NCBI GenBank assembly: GCA_904066235.2
Contig: CAJFCV020000001.1
Coordinates: 2,790,001 to 2,854,000 of the forward strand
DNA: 64,000 bases
Direction of reading: 5' to 3'
DNA from: Bursaphelenchus xylophilus
Taxonomy: Eukaryota; Nematoda; Chromadorea; Rhabditida; Aphelenchoididae
Both the position numbers and the translations under genes were made by a program. How positions within the stretch are numbered: position 1 is the first letter of the stretch; each line of letters begins with the position of its first letter. The notes beneath the pieces are model-generated. The model was not told the DNA's origin and searched no databases. It saw only the letters and a program-made list of their open reading frames with translations. This document shows positions 10,985 to 22,300 of this stretch, piece after piece.

Positions 10985-11639
10985 GAAATTGTAAGGGGAT
11001 TATGAGGATGATGAGAAACAACGAGGTGAAGAATAAGACCGCGATCCTATATTTTCTGAAAGCCAGCTTTTCACTCTACTGCCATACCAAATTTCAGCGT
11101 TCTAGCGCAAACGGCTAGCGAGATATGGAGAGAAAACGCAAGCGCTTCCGAAAAAAATTGAAAAAGCCGCGGAGATCGGTTGTGTCTCAAAAGTACAGAA
11201 TGCCGTGGACCGCCAAAAGCTGAAAATAGCTTGTGTTTCATGTGTGGGATTTCGTGATGTTTTTTGCCGACTTATTGTTATCCATCTATCGGGGAAATAA
11301 TGAGCGCAACGAGGTAAGGAAAGCGGCAACAAAGAAACTAGAGTATACGGTGAAGAGTAGGAGAGAATGAGTGCATCTAAAGCAATAGAATGTCGAGTTT
11401 GCGAAGCTATACGTTGGTGGTTGTGGACATTTTAAGTGCTTCAGCCTTACTTTGTGAGTCCGCATGGCCTCCTCTTTGGCATTCAAAATTTCTTTAAGTA
11501 GGCCATCCAGGAGATCTAGATGATCCGAACTGATTAGATAGACAGCCAGAGACAGTACGGAATAATCGTTGAGGGTGTCGATATTAATATCAGTTGAGCC
11601 GGTCTTAGCCAGAGGGTAGGAGACGGAAACGGCTTCTCG
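10985..11639 (-). pseudogene. TRPV channel fragment (partial duplicate)
   Basis: Three collinear pieces match the intact TRPV gene and keep intron sequence, so this is a genomic copy, not a processed one. 10,990-11,055 matches the start of exon 10 (16,587-16,655). 11,205-11,275 matches intron 9 (16,655-16,730), including CTGAAAAT(A/G)GCTTGT. 11,315-11,639 matches exon 8, intron 7 and most of exon 7 (17,037-17,372), including GCGGCAACAAAGAAACT and the block GAGACAGTACGGAATAATCG. Exon 9, most of exon 8, exons 11-12 and the ankyrin exons are absent. It ends abruptly at about 11,639, where the 3' flank of transporter copy c begins. Confidence 0.85.
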
Positions 11640-11659
11640 TGTGAATACAGTACTTTTGA

Positions 11660-11665
11660 TTTATT
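11660..11665 (-). terminator. Poly(A) signal (AATAAA on - strand), transporter copy c
   Basis: TTTATT on the plus strand, 61 bases past the stop; same sequence context as the signal of copy b. Confidence 0.55.
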
Positions 11666-11725
11666 AAGACCCGTTGTGAAACATATGCTAATAGGCACAT
11701 AGTAGAAGACGTGTTGACATTCCTT

Positions 11726-14022
11726 TCATGGTGAATCTGCCCCACCTTCGATTAATTTCTCATTCTTCTCGTCAAATTCGGCTTTAGAATTCGGCTTCTT
11801 GATCTTTGTGAATTCTGCTGGCTGATCGGTCACAACGATTAAAAATAGCGTGTTCCCGATGATCAGAAAGGCAGCCATGATAAAGTAGATTATTCTCCAT
11901 TGATCGCGGCTTGATTGATCCGAAACAAACAAGTATACCAGCAAGGGAGAGACAAAGAAGGATACACACTTGAGAAATTGAATATTTGCGATGACAAAGT
12001 GCGAGTATTGCCTGAAATGTGAGCATTGATGGGGGTAAAATGTGATATTAGGTGTTAATGATAACTTACCTAGACACCAAAGACCCGCATTTATAGAACC
12101 CAGCGCAATTTGCTCCGATAAACGCGTAGTTCAAAGTGGTACACGCCACGGACCAACCAGCCATGGAATTGGGGATAAATCCAGCGACAATAAAGAGAAT
12201 TCCAGAGAATTTTAGAGCGATTGTGTTGCATATTCTCATCTTATTCACTTCGCTGATGCAGCTGAAACGATTTGGGCTTACTCTCAGTTAGATGGCTAGA
12301 TAAGAAAGCAAATAGTAACTGGGTAATGATTGTGTAAATCTGACCGTAGCTTATCGAAAACCCAGCCAAAAACCAGTTTTGCTGGGACATGAGACAGCGC
12401 TGGGAACATGCTCAAAACGGCCGCCGTTTCCAACGGGTAACCAAGCACGTCTTTGAGGTAGGTTGGGAAATAAGTCAGCAAGAAGATGGCCGAAATAATG
12501 CTGGCGATAGCGTTGAACCACACAACGAGAACGACCTTGTTAGTGAAAATTTCCTAAATTTAGAGCTCTAAAGCTTCTTTGTCGAAATTTACTTTATAAG
12601 GCAAAAAGCCATCCAATTTCCTCTCCCCACTATTCTTTCCAGCCATGATTATTTTCTTTTCACCATCATTAACCTTCTTATGGTGTTCTGGGTAGTCGGT
12701 GTAGAGCCATATCCAAAGACCAAAAAGAATGGGGTCAACGGCCGCGTGGAAGTAATAAACTGAGCGCCAGCCAAGCGGCGAGACGCAGAGCTGAAATATT
12801 GTGCCATAATGTGAGTTAGAGCGATTTCGACGACATACAGTGCATGTCGCCGAAATCAATCCAACGACTTTATAATCAGACTTGTATCTCTCGGAAAATA
12901 ATTTGGATTTGGTGTGCTACTGCGACAAGATATTCTGCTGCGACAAATCCACATTATTTTCCCGACAGATTGAGATTTAAATTACAAAAAAATGAAATGT
13001 TCCTCTTACCCAACCTGCGACCGGATTTGTAAGGATGACCGAAATTTGACAGAAAATTGTCATTGCCGAGAGGAAGAATCCATTTTCATCCAGAGCGGCC
13101 CAACGAGAGCAGACCATTCCAACGGCCGAGAAACTGGATCCGAATGCCACACCCTATAAGACTAGTTTTAAAATACGCACAGTTATCTTGGTTTTAAAAT
13201 AAGGCATAATTATCTTGGGTTTTCTAAAACCAAAAGTTTATTTTACCTGGAAAAACCGAATGATAATGAATGTGTAAAAACTGAGGTCCGCGGAGGCTGG
13301 GACTAGGGCTGTGCTGACGAACGAGATTACACCTGAAAATTTGTGTATAATGTATTGGCTGTTGCTTAGGGCGCCCGGGCCCATGAAACAGAGGGTTCGA
13401 TGGCAAAAACTGTCAGTCTGTCTGTAAAAATGTGTGGATTTGTCGCAGCAAAGTTTCACGTCGCAGTCGCGTACCAAATCTCCAGCGGCGGCGAGCCCTA
13501 GCAATGTAATGATGCGTGATTACCAGGCGCGATGAATCCACATTATTTTCCCGACAAGTAAATATGTCGCTGGACAAAAGTGTATTATCAAGGTGAGCAC
13601 TATCTTGGTCATAGCCGAGGTATTTAGAGACAGTAAAAATACCTTCTATATCCATTGGGAAGCACTTTAAGGCTGCATATTTTGTGTAACTTACCAGCGC
13701 CAAAGAAAACCCATCTAGCGCCGAAACGACCGTACAACAAGTTGAATGGAACCGTAGCTACGATGCTTCCTATTGACACGGCCCACAGTAAAATTGAGTT
13801 CTTGTTTTGCTGTTCTTTGTCAGCTACGGAGTGTGTCATATTTCCATTGTCACTGCACAGCATGGTTACGTGGAACGCTACCATGTTGGAGTATATTGAA
13901 GTCAGGCAAGCGGTGGTTATAAACAGAATGAGATAACGGAATCCTCTGGATGGTTTGGTCGGTGTAGGGCTTGTTGGAGGGCTATCTGGAGTGGATATTG
14001 ATAGGGTTTTGCTGGACGTCAT
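11726..14022 (-). CDS. SLC17-like anion/phosphate cotransporter (MFS), copy c
   Basis: Seven exons: 14022-13695, 13332-13247, 13153-13010, 12790-12593, 12553-12345, 12261-12070, 12011-11726, giving 480 aa with no break. Diagnostic stretches: SRGFRYLILFITTACLTS, YGRFGARWVFFGAG, CSRWAALDENGFFLSAMT, LCVSPLGWRSVYYFHAAVDP, LTYFPTYLKDVLGYPLE, and RWRIIYF-type last-helix sequence before VTDQPAEF. Differences from copy b include QI to EI at the exon 5 start, FADII to IASII in a helix, and a Cys in the ISEVNK exon start. It is the transporter of the second tandem-duplication unit, and the intact TRPV gene lies 5' of it. It lacks the intron 5 insertion of copy b. Confidence 0.88.
12809..12883. mobile_element. 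Family D MITE, short copy
   Basis: GAGCGATTTCGACGACAT then CATGTCGCCGAAATCAATCC form the inner stem. The right end is a degenerate AATCAGACTTGTA. It lies in intron 3 of transporter copy c, directly next to an A element. Confidence 0.6.
12885..12973. mobile_element. Family A MITE, short copy (GTGGAT subtype)
   Basis: TATCTCTCGGAAAATAATTT pairs with CACATTATTTTCCCGACAGA. Copy b carries an A element in the same intron, so this could be an old shared insertion that has shrunk. Confidence 0.7.
13413..13557. mobile_element. Family A MITE (GTGGAT subtype)
   Basis: TCAGTCTGTCTGTAAAAATG opens it; CCACATTATTTTCCCGACAA closes it. It lies in intron 1 of transporter copy c. Confidence 0.75.
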
Positions 14023-14190
14023 TGCTGGTTACAGGAGAGTTGATGAAAAAAGGGTGATTTATTCCCAATGAGCTGATGGCTGAAATTTTTGGGTAATTGC
14101 AAAATTTACATAATTTCACGATAAATACACGTGCAATATAAAGAAACCTGCAGTAGATACATCAGCTGATGCATCAGAAACGATTTTTAT
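14023..14190 (-). promoter_or_regulatory. Putative promoter and 5' flank of transporter copy c
   Basis: Shares AGGAGAGTTGATGAAAAAAG, the GAGCTGATGGCTGAAATT stretch and a TATAAAGAAACCTGCAGTAG block with the copy b flank. A short duplication of ACATCAG/GCATCAG is specific to this copy. Confidence 0.4.
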
Positions 14191-14563
14191 AATAGCAAAT
14201 GGGGGAAATTTTTTTGTCATGTTTGACGAAATATTGCAGAAAGTTTTAACAAAAGGCGTCAAAAGTCTCCGCCGAAAAATAGTCTCTCCGATGACGCGAG
14301 AAAAAAATCTGTTACAGAACAATAGCGATTTTACAACGAATTTGATACGGAATGTACATCAAACTATTTATATTTCAGTTTCTATCACAGAATTACCCGC
14401 CAAAAGTCCTTGAGAATTTTCAAAAGAATGGGAGGTTCGAGAACACCCAAAAACATTGCAAGATTACGTCAAGAAGACGAAAACAACGTCTGGCGTTCCG
14501 GAAGGGATTCTTCTGTGCAGAATAGTTCGGGGGACTCCTTTCTCTTAATCCGGAAAAAGGGCT

Positions 14564-14612
14564 GGGCTTTCAAAATTTTGCAGGCCCGGCCCGGATTGCA
14601 GCCATATTTAGT
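14564..14612. mobile_element. Terminal piece of the hAT-like GGCCCGG element
   Basis: GGGCTTTCAAAATTTTGCAGGCCCGG-type sequence followed by GGATTGCAGCCAT matches the right subterminal region of the element at 6699-7436. Confidence 0.6.
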
Positions 14613-14623
14613 TTTTCCCCGCC

Positions 14624-14754
14624 TTCTGTCGCGAAAATACTGTGGATTTTTCGCGTCTAAAAATCGGCTATTTTTAAGCCGCGGCTGCTGGGGTTGGCTC
14701 CGCCGAGACGGGCCATTTGCTGCGACAAATCCAGGTTATTTCCCGACAGACTGA
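14624..14754. mobile_element. Family A MITE (GTGGAT subtype)
   Basis: TCTGTCGCGAAAATACTGTG pairs with GGTTATTTCCCGACAGACTGA, flanked on the right by TA. Confidence 0.75.
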
Positions 14755-15507
14755 TAGATAAGTCATATCAACAAGAAAAAGAAAACCCAAAAGTTTGACC
14801 TTTGGGTCTAACGAGGAAGGCGGCCGAACGCGGCGCTGCACTCTGCAGACATGTAAATACTTTTTCGCCTGTCTGGCACAACAAGGAAAGTACTTTTATG
14901 GAGGGAAATGTTTTTCGCTTGGAAATAAAAATTCTTTTCATAAAAAAACAAGAGTATTTTTATAAAAAATGATTTTTTCATTGGAAAAAACGTTTTATTT
15001 GAAGAGAATGAGTTTTATTTATTGTTAGGAAGTATAATTTTTAGTAAATTTGTGATAAATAATAACAAAAATTTATTTTAAAGTAGTTAGTAGTCTAAAA
15101 TGAGTGGTAATTTCTTGAGTGAATATTGGCGGCTGGGGTATTCGATGGTGCTGATTTCGAAAACATAGTTTGTTTTTTGTTATTTTAAACTTCTTTTTGG
15201 CATAATTCCCGACGGCTCTGGCTTAATGGCAATAGCACGTTTTACAAATTCGGAGAAGTTTAGCCTTGATCGGAAGGACTGTTGGCACTCATGTTACAGC
15301 CAATATTACACCCAAAGCTATGCTTTCGAAATCAGCACCATCGACTGCCCCCAGTCGCTAATATTCCCTCAAAAAATTACGACTCATTTTACACTACTAA
15401 TTACTTTGAAATCAATTGTTGTTATTATTTTACTCAAATGTTCCAAGGGTAAGATACAGTATACGCTCCGTCATTCGCTGTTGGGAATCCTTTTTGATAT
15501 CGTCTAT
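14755..15507. other. Non-coding spacer 3' of the TRPV gene
   Basis: AT-rich, with no exon I can support. An inverted pair flanks it: a block around GTATTCGATGGTGCTGATTTCGAAA near 15,140-15,165 and its approximate complement TTTCGAAATCAGCACCATCGA at 15,325-15,345. This suggests a ~200-bp inverted-repeat element from about 15,130 to 15,356. Confidence 0.45.
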
Positions 15508-18500
15508 TCAGGATGGTGCCAGAGTGTTTGAGTCCTTGACATTAGCCCTTGACGGTTGTCGATCACCTCCGGGAAACGGTGTTGCTCCTCCTTGTTGATG
15601 ATCGAGCCAACCTCGAAGCCGCCGCTTCAGAAATTGTTGTTTCTCCAAGCGTTTGGCTTCTTCCTCCTTCATTTTTAAAATTCTCTCGCTTTCGCTCAAA
15701 ACCTCGGCTTTCTTGATGACAACGAAAGCGCGTTTCCGTTTGTCCGTGCCGATGGGTCGGGAGTAGCGGAGCAGATGGTTGCGACGCTCTTCAGCCGTGA
15801 TAGACATCTCCAGAAGCAGGATGACTTGGGCCCACTGAAAGAGACAGAGATATGATAAAAAATATTTATCAGTCTGTCGGGAAAATAATGTGGATTCTTC
15901 GCGCCTTTGTTCTTACGAAAGATTTCCGCCGTATTCTCTGAAATTTTGGCCCTATTACCTGACGTTTATACTCCTTCTGAGTCCGGAAGATGAGTTCGTA
16001 CGTCCTACTCATCATAGCAATCAGCAAGTTGAACTGCATAAGACTGACAACCAACTCGAAGATCAAGAATAATATCTTGCCGAGCACTGCCATCTCAAAA
16101 ACAGGGTTTGCATTCAGCTCCTTGTAGAAGGTAGTAAACTCCCCAATAGTGCAAATAAACAGTCTTAGGAAGGATTCGATCGGATTCGACATGATATTTT
16201 GATGTTTAACTGGGTAGTCATCAGTGTCATCTGAAAGTTGAGGATCATTATCGATGTAATAGATGGTTATTGCCATTGGAAACTTACAAAACATACTTCC
16301 ATGAGCCCTATTCCACTGCTCGACTTGGTGCGCATAGATCCGATTATTAATCCGCTCGCCGGCCAGAAATACGATGTAAAATGCTTGCGAGAAACCCAAC
16401 AGGAATACAAAATAAATCAAGAAGAATCGAATGAGATCTCTCATGATGATTGTGTAGATCATCAACACGAACGGCCCGATAAATTTGATGGCTCGACAGT
16501 AGTAGAGATAGTGGACCGTGCAGAGGACTACACTCACAACGCTGATGACATTATCGGCTGTGAGGAAGACCTCATGAACGAAGCAGAGAAATCGTATGGG
16601 TATGATGAGGATGACGAGGAACAATGAGGTGAAAAATAGGATCTTCGCGGGGAAAGCTCGCTGAAAATGGCTTGTTTTTCATGCGGGGTTTTGTTGTGTT
16701 ATCAGCCGACTTATTGTCGGATTTGATCCCTAGACTTACCATGATCTTCCACCATTTCATCCATCCCTCCGCGCGAATGTATTTCACCTGCACTGCGATT
16801 TGGTAAACGGCCAGAGTTATTGTTAAGAGCTCCAGTATCATACGGGCCTAAGACAAAGGTTTTATCACTGACAGCTTCTTACATATCCCTGCTGTCCTTG
16901 CGTTGAGTAATGGATTAGATGACATTGCGCGCTAGTTGCAAAACTTTGATTATACTGCGAGTCTGTGATATTGCTTTCCTGCATGTCTGGAAGCAGCTTG
17001 AAGTTTGAAATGACCGCTGTTGTCCAGGAAATTGGACGAGTGAGGAAGGCGGCAACAAAGAAACTCCAGTACACGGTGAAAAGTAGGAGAGATTGGGTCC
17101 ATCTAAAGCAATATTATTGAAAAATGGAGTTTGCGGTAAAATACGTTGGTGGTTGTGGATCTGCTAAGTTATCCGTGCTTACTTTGTGAGTCCAAATGAC
17201 TTCCACTTGGCTTTCAAAATATCTTCAAGTAGGCCATCAAGAAGGTCCAGATGGTCTGAACTGGTTCCATACACAGCCAGAGACAGTACGGAATAATCGT
17301 TGAGAGCTCCGGTATCCGGATCGATTGAGTCGATCTTTGCTAGAGGGTAGGAGACGGAGACGGCTCCTCCTCGTTCCCAAAGAATCTGACTTTCGATTTT
17401 GAGCAGGTGATCGAACATCTGAAGGCAGAATTATTGATTATAAAACGTGTTTTGGCTGAACTGTCGTGCTTACCGTTTTCTTGGCCAGAAATGCGGATAA
17501 AGTCAGCGGCGTCAAGTTCTGCTTGTTGAGGACTTGAAGCTTGGCGCCACCTTCGTAGGCCAGTAAGAACATGTCCTAGAACACATTCATATTCAGTTGT
17601 TTGGCTTTGATCTTACAATATTTTCATGGATTACAGTCATATGCAAGACAGTATTGCCGTTTGTGTCCTGCTTGTTAGGATCGGCTCGTTTGGCTCTAAG
17701 CAGCTTGAAACAGTCGAAATTGTTGATGCATGCAGCGAATGACAACGGATACTCTCCGAAATACATTCGGCTGAAAGAAGTTTAAGGCTTATAATGTCAC
17801 CTCACTTTTGATAATTGGTCTCCACATCGACATCCACATATTCATGCTCCAACGAGTCGGTCCTGGAGCTGATCTGATCGTCCGGACAAAAGAACGCCCC
17901 ATAGCAGCGTTGATTGATATCTGCGCCATGTTGGATGAGAAAGTACAACATTTTCGGGTCATCGTTGACAATGGCTTGATGCAGCGGCGACAAGCCATAA
18001 TAATCTTCCGAAATGAAGATGTCGTTGATCAATGGAGGATACATTTCCATAAGGCGCATGGCCAAAAGGTTATGCACCAAGGTTCCTTGCATTAGACAGC
18101 AGCCGACGAGAGTTTCTCCCATCGAGCCGCGTGCCTCGTACTTCCACGCAATCTCACGGTATTTGGCATCTCCTTTCCCACCTTTTCCGCCGTCCAGAAG
18201 TTTCAGGGCTGAAAGTAGGAAGGCAACATAAATAGTGGTAGAAAAAATTGCATTTCCCGGATTACTAGTCTGTTCCAGGCGACTAATAGCTAACGATTTT
18301 GTACCTTTCTTCAAATCCTGCTGATTCACATCCCCATCAAGATTATCCAGAATGTTTGGACCACTTTTTCCCTTTCCTTTCTTCCTGGAGAACGCTCCAA
18401 GCCTTTCGTTTCTCTCCTTATTCCTTCGTTTCACCAACTCTGAGACTGATTCGATCCGACCTTTTCCGTTATTGTACATCATATCGCGGACCTGTAAATT

Positions 18501-18866
18501 CGATATTGCATTTGATCTAAAATTCAGTGTTAGTGCTATACTAATGCTCTGGAGCGTAAAACTGTACCATTACCGTGCCTTCCAGATACCCATCCAGAAG
18601 GGAGAAGTCCCCGCTTTTCATTGCATGTCGCATCCAAGGAATCAAGTCTCCTCCGCCGTGCATGTCCACCAAGTTGTAGAGCATGTAATGCTTGCCATCC
18701 GCGCCTTGATAGAGGTTTTCACGGAGGTCGGATTTCTTCTGAAATTATGGAGCTCGATTTACTCCGGTATGAAGGTCTCATTAGTCTGTAGAACAGAGTT
18801 GTTACTTATTGTAGCTTAGAAATCGGATTTCCTTCTTTTTTTTGAGAAACTCACTTTTCCTGACAT
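15508..18866 (-). CDS. TRPV-type cation channel (OSM-9/OCR class)
   Basis: Twelve exons join in phase to 852 aa: 18866-18855, 18738-18574, 18491-18305, 18208-17806, 17770-17617, 17575-17474, 17418-17183, 17102-16883, 16847-16740, 16660-16288, 16230-15959, 15834-15508. The N-terminal half carries ankyrin repeats, e.g. [20 protein letters not shown] followed by [31 protein letters not shown] and [14 protein letters not shown]. Then come S1 ([16 protein letters not shown]), S2 ([14 protein letters not shown]), S3, S4, a long S5, the pore loop ([20 protein letters not shown]), and S6 ending in [14 protein letters not shown]. The C-terminus ([17 protein letters not shown]) is highly charged. In nematodes these channels act in ciliated sensory neurons as subunits of chemo-, osmo- and mechanosensory complexes. 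I cannot decide which OCR or OSM-9 orthologue it is. Exon 1 codes only MSGK. Confidence 0.92.
15869..15906. mobile_element. Family A MITE, solo left end
   Basis: TCAGTCTGTCGGGAAAATAATG followed by TGGATTCTTCGCGCC; no right end. It is in the last intron of the TRPV gene. Confidence 0.65.
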
Positions 18867-19111
18867 GACTGGAGGATCAGCTAGACATTAATATTTCTAT
18901 AGTAGAATTTCCATATGAATAGTTATGATAGACAAGCTTTCGGTAAAGAAACTTTTCTACGCCGAGTATTCGAAGCGAATGGCATTCGAAACCCAATGCT
19001 TCACCTCATTTTCTCGCCGTTTCTACGGTGAATTTCCCACAGCCGTTGTTTCAAGAGAATTAGCCGAAACTTCTGGTTCTACCTTAGCTTGTTTTTTGTT
19101 GATACTACATA

Positions 19112-19255
19112 TCAGCCTGTCGGGAAAATAATGTGGATTTGCCGCAGAAAGATGTCTCCCTTGTCGCGGCCGTGCAGCAAATCTCCAGCCGTTGCAACGC
19201 GATGATAGTCGATTCCAACATGCAAAAAATCTACATTATTTCCCCGACATTGTGA
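19112..19255. mobile_element. Family A MITE (GTGGAT subtype)
   Basis: TCAGCCTGTCGGGAAAATAA pairs with TTATTTCCCCGACATTGTGA. It lies between the TRPV gene and the 3' end of the next gene. Confidence 0.8.
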
Positions 19256-19281
19256 TTTCCTTCTAGCCTTGACCTTTTCTC

Positions 19282-19287
19282 TTTATT
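19282..19287 (-). terminator. Poly(A) signal (AATAAA on - strand) of the four-TM gene
   Basis: TTTATT on the plus strand, about 65 bases beyond the stop at 19,352. Confidence 0.5.
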
Positions 19288-19351
19288 TCTGTCTATCTAC
19301 AACGCATTATGTACAATTATGTAAAGGCTCTCATTCACAGTCATCCTGAGA

Positions 19352-22300
19352 TCACGGCGTCGAGCTCAACATCGAGTTGAATCTGTTGCAGCTTATCACG
19401 CTGAATTTGTGGTTATGTGTGCTGTCCTCTCGATTCTTGGTTCTGGCTCTGCCCCGCGGTTGGAACGATTGTTTCCTCACGAATCCGAGGAACCCACATT
19501 CCGGCTTCTTGTCGTAGTACAAGAAGTATAGAAACAATGGGAACAGAAGTATTATCAGGTAGATCTGAAAGAATTGAGCCCTTTAAACTGCAAAAATAAA
19601 GCAGTTGGAAGTCGGTTAGAGTTATCAATCGTTGAGACAAAGCCTCAACCTCGAGGCACGCCTTTTTCAATATTTTTTTGCTAAACGTGATGTGTTATCA
19701 GGCTTCTGTCCACCCACACGTAATGCAATTTTTTGGCGGAGAAATGACGTCAATGAAAGGAGATATGACATCTTTTCTCTATTTTGCAAGTTTATGGAAA
19801 TTTAACACGAGAAAGTCCCGAAGCGTGACTTTCAGGTTGTGATGGTACAAATCAAGAATACAATATTCCAATACAAAGTACGAAAAGTAAAATTTGAAGT
19901 GAAAGGGAACGTCGCAGCATTGCTAGTTTGGAATAGGGCTACAAATAACAGAAACTCATTTCATGGAAGAAATCGTATCTATGGCATCTTTTACTGTACA
20001 TCACGTCGTATGCGGGTACAGTTAGTGTCCGTTTTATTTTCTTTGGGTCTGCAAAGTTCCGGCTTTCTTATCAGTCTGTCAGGAAAATCATGAGCACAAT
20101 ACCGCTACGCCGATCGCGTCGCTGAACCGAAAAAAAAATTTTGATTTTGCAGCGACTACAATTCGTTTTCTCGGCAGCGATATGAGTCTCGATACCTCGG
20201 TACAACAAACTCACGTACACATATAACGAAACCTGTCTATAACGAACAATTTCAAAGGTCGCTAGGGTCAATCTTAGACCATGGCACGCCTCCGCCCAAC
20301 GAAATCCTACTATAACGAATAAATTCAAATCCAAATTACCGAGGCGGACCTGATCCATTGGCAAAAAAGGTACCATTTTACATCCGGGAAGTATCAAAAA
20401 TGCGGTAAAATACCTCCCTCTCCAAGTGAAAAAAACTCCGGTTTCAAAAGCGTGCATATTCTTTTTGTGAAGAAAAAGGCGCGCCTTTCAAAACTGAGTT
20501 TTTTATAGTTGTAGAAGGAGGTATTTTGCCACATTTTTGATACTTCCCGGATGCAAAATGATACCTTTTTTGCCAATGGATCAGGTCCCTTACTGTGTTT
20601 TCTCGACTGGCTGACAGTTTCTTCGGAAGGTCGCCGCACTGAAATCGGCGACACGCGTTTTGCGAAAACAAACGCTTGCTTTGCATTGTAAAGTTTCTTG
20701 CTTTTTGCACTGTTTGGGCCGTCCTTCACATCCTGACCTTTTTGCACAATGCGAACAAAATCAGCCCAGCTCTCCGGACGGACTTGTAAGGGAAAAGTAA
20801 ACACCTTAGCTTATCAAATTACTCCCAGTTTTCCGCATTCGCCACATTCTCTCTAACATTTTACTCGGACGGAAGAGGCCTTTGTTTACGACAAAATAAG
20901 TAAACATTACTCCGGAATTGATGACAATTCCGATTCAAAACATCCTTTTCCCGCCTCGAAAACATCGATCATCAAACTACTTGTTGTGATTTTTGAATTT
21001 TTTTAGACTAAAAACATTAAGGAAACCAATGATCACGACTAATTGTTATTATTATTACCTGTGCAATTTCCCAAAAACAATCACGATCATCCTCTTCATT
21101 CTCCTTTTCCACTTTGCAGTAATCTCGAAGCGTGACCAGTAAAAAGAACCACTGAAAAATCCCGCTGAACACCACAATGGTGCCCATTACAATATGCAAA
21201 GTTGGGTAGTGATCCATGGGCTCATGGAGGTATCGACCCATTAAGCTGTAGTAGTAGAGAGGGACTATCGACTGGAAACGGATTGGTTAAAATAATAGTC
21301 TGTCGGGAAAATAATGAGCACAATGTCGCTGCGCCAATCGCAATGCTGAGGTGAAAAGAAATTTTATTTTGCTGCGGCACGATTCATTTTTTCGACGGCG
21401 ATGCGACGTTGTGCTCATTATTTTCCCGACAAACTGATCCTAGTCCTTTTGTAACGTCGCTGGGGTGATTTTTCCGACATGCGCTGAGACAAAAAAAGTT
21501 CGTCTTGCACTGTGCCATTTGTTGCTTTTTGCACAGTGCAATAGGCTTTTTTCGGGGTATCGCTTGATCCCTGGCTATTCTTACACAGATCATGTCGCCC
21601 AATTTACTCCAGCTACCTTGTGAACGGACTAGTTGAGGTGGTTTGCTAGAAAGGCTAGCCTGACCTGCGCTATGCTACAAGAAGGTGGAAGGTTAGGTCA
21701 AAACGAGCCCTAATTGGATATCGAGGTATCATAAAGACGCAAAAAGTCTGTTAGATAAACATAGCATTCTGTTAGCGCCTCTATGATACTCTTCGATACC
21801 AAGTTAGGGCTCAAGTTTATCCCTTTCTAGACTTTTTTTCTGAATACAACACACTTTTTTAGGCCTTTTGAAGAATTTTTACTCAAAAAAAGCTCGACCA
21901 AGGCCGAGCTCGAAGACAGCGAAGAGTAATAGAATTATTACTTACATCAAGCACAATAGTAGGTAGTAAAAATAATCTTTTCTGTAGAAATAATCCAATA
22001 TACGTCAATATGTACGATGATAAACATAGGAATGGGATGGCAGTTTGCCATGTGTGATTTGTGCATAACAGCAAAATTATATATGATATTCTAAAACAAA
22101 TGTAATCATTAAAAATTACGCAGTGCGTATTTTACCCTCAAAAATTTCTAAAAACTCACTGTGAAATAATGGACAAAATGTGTAGCACAACATAAATTTT
22201 CCTCGCATAAAAGTTGGCAAAGATGTGCTCCGTAGCCGGGGTTTTCTGAAATGATTCAACAACTTGCAAAGAGATCAATTAAATACTCATTAACACCAAA

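Noticed and set aside
16238..16627. 129-aa and other + strand frames across 16-19 kb
   Set aside because: Antisense shadows of TRPV exons.
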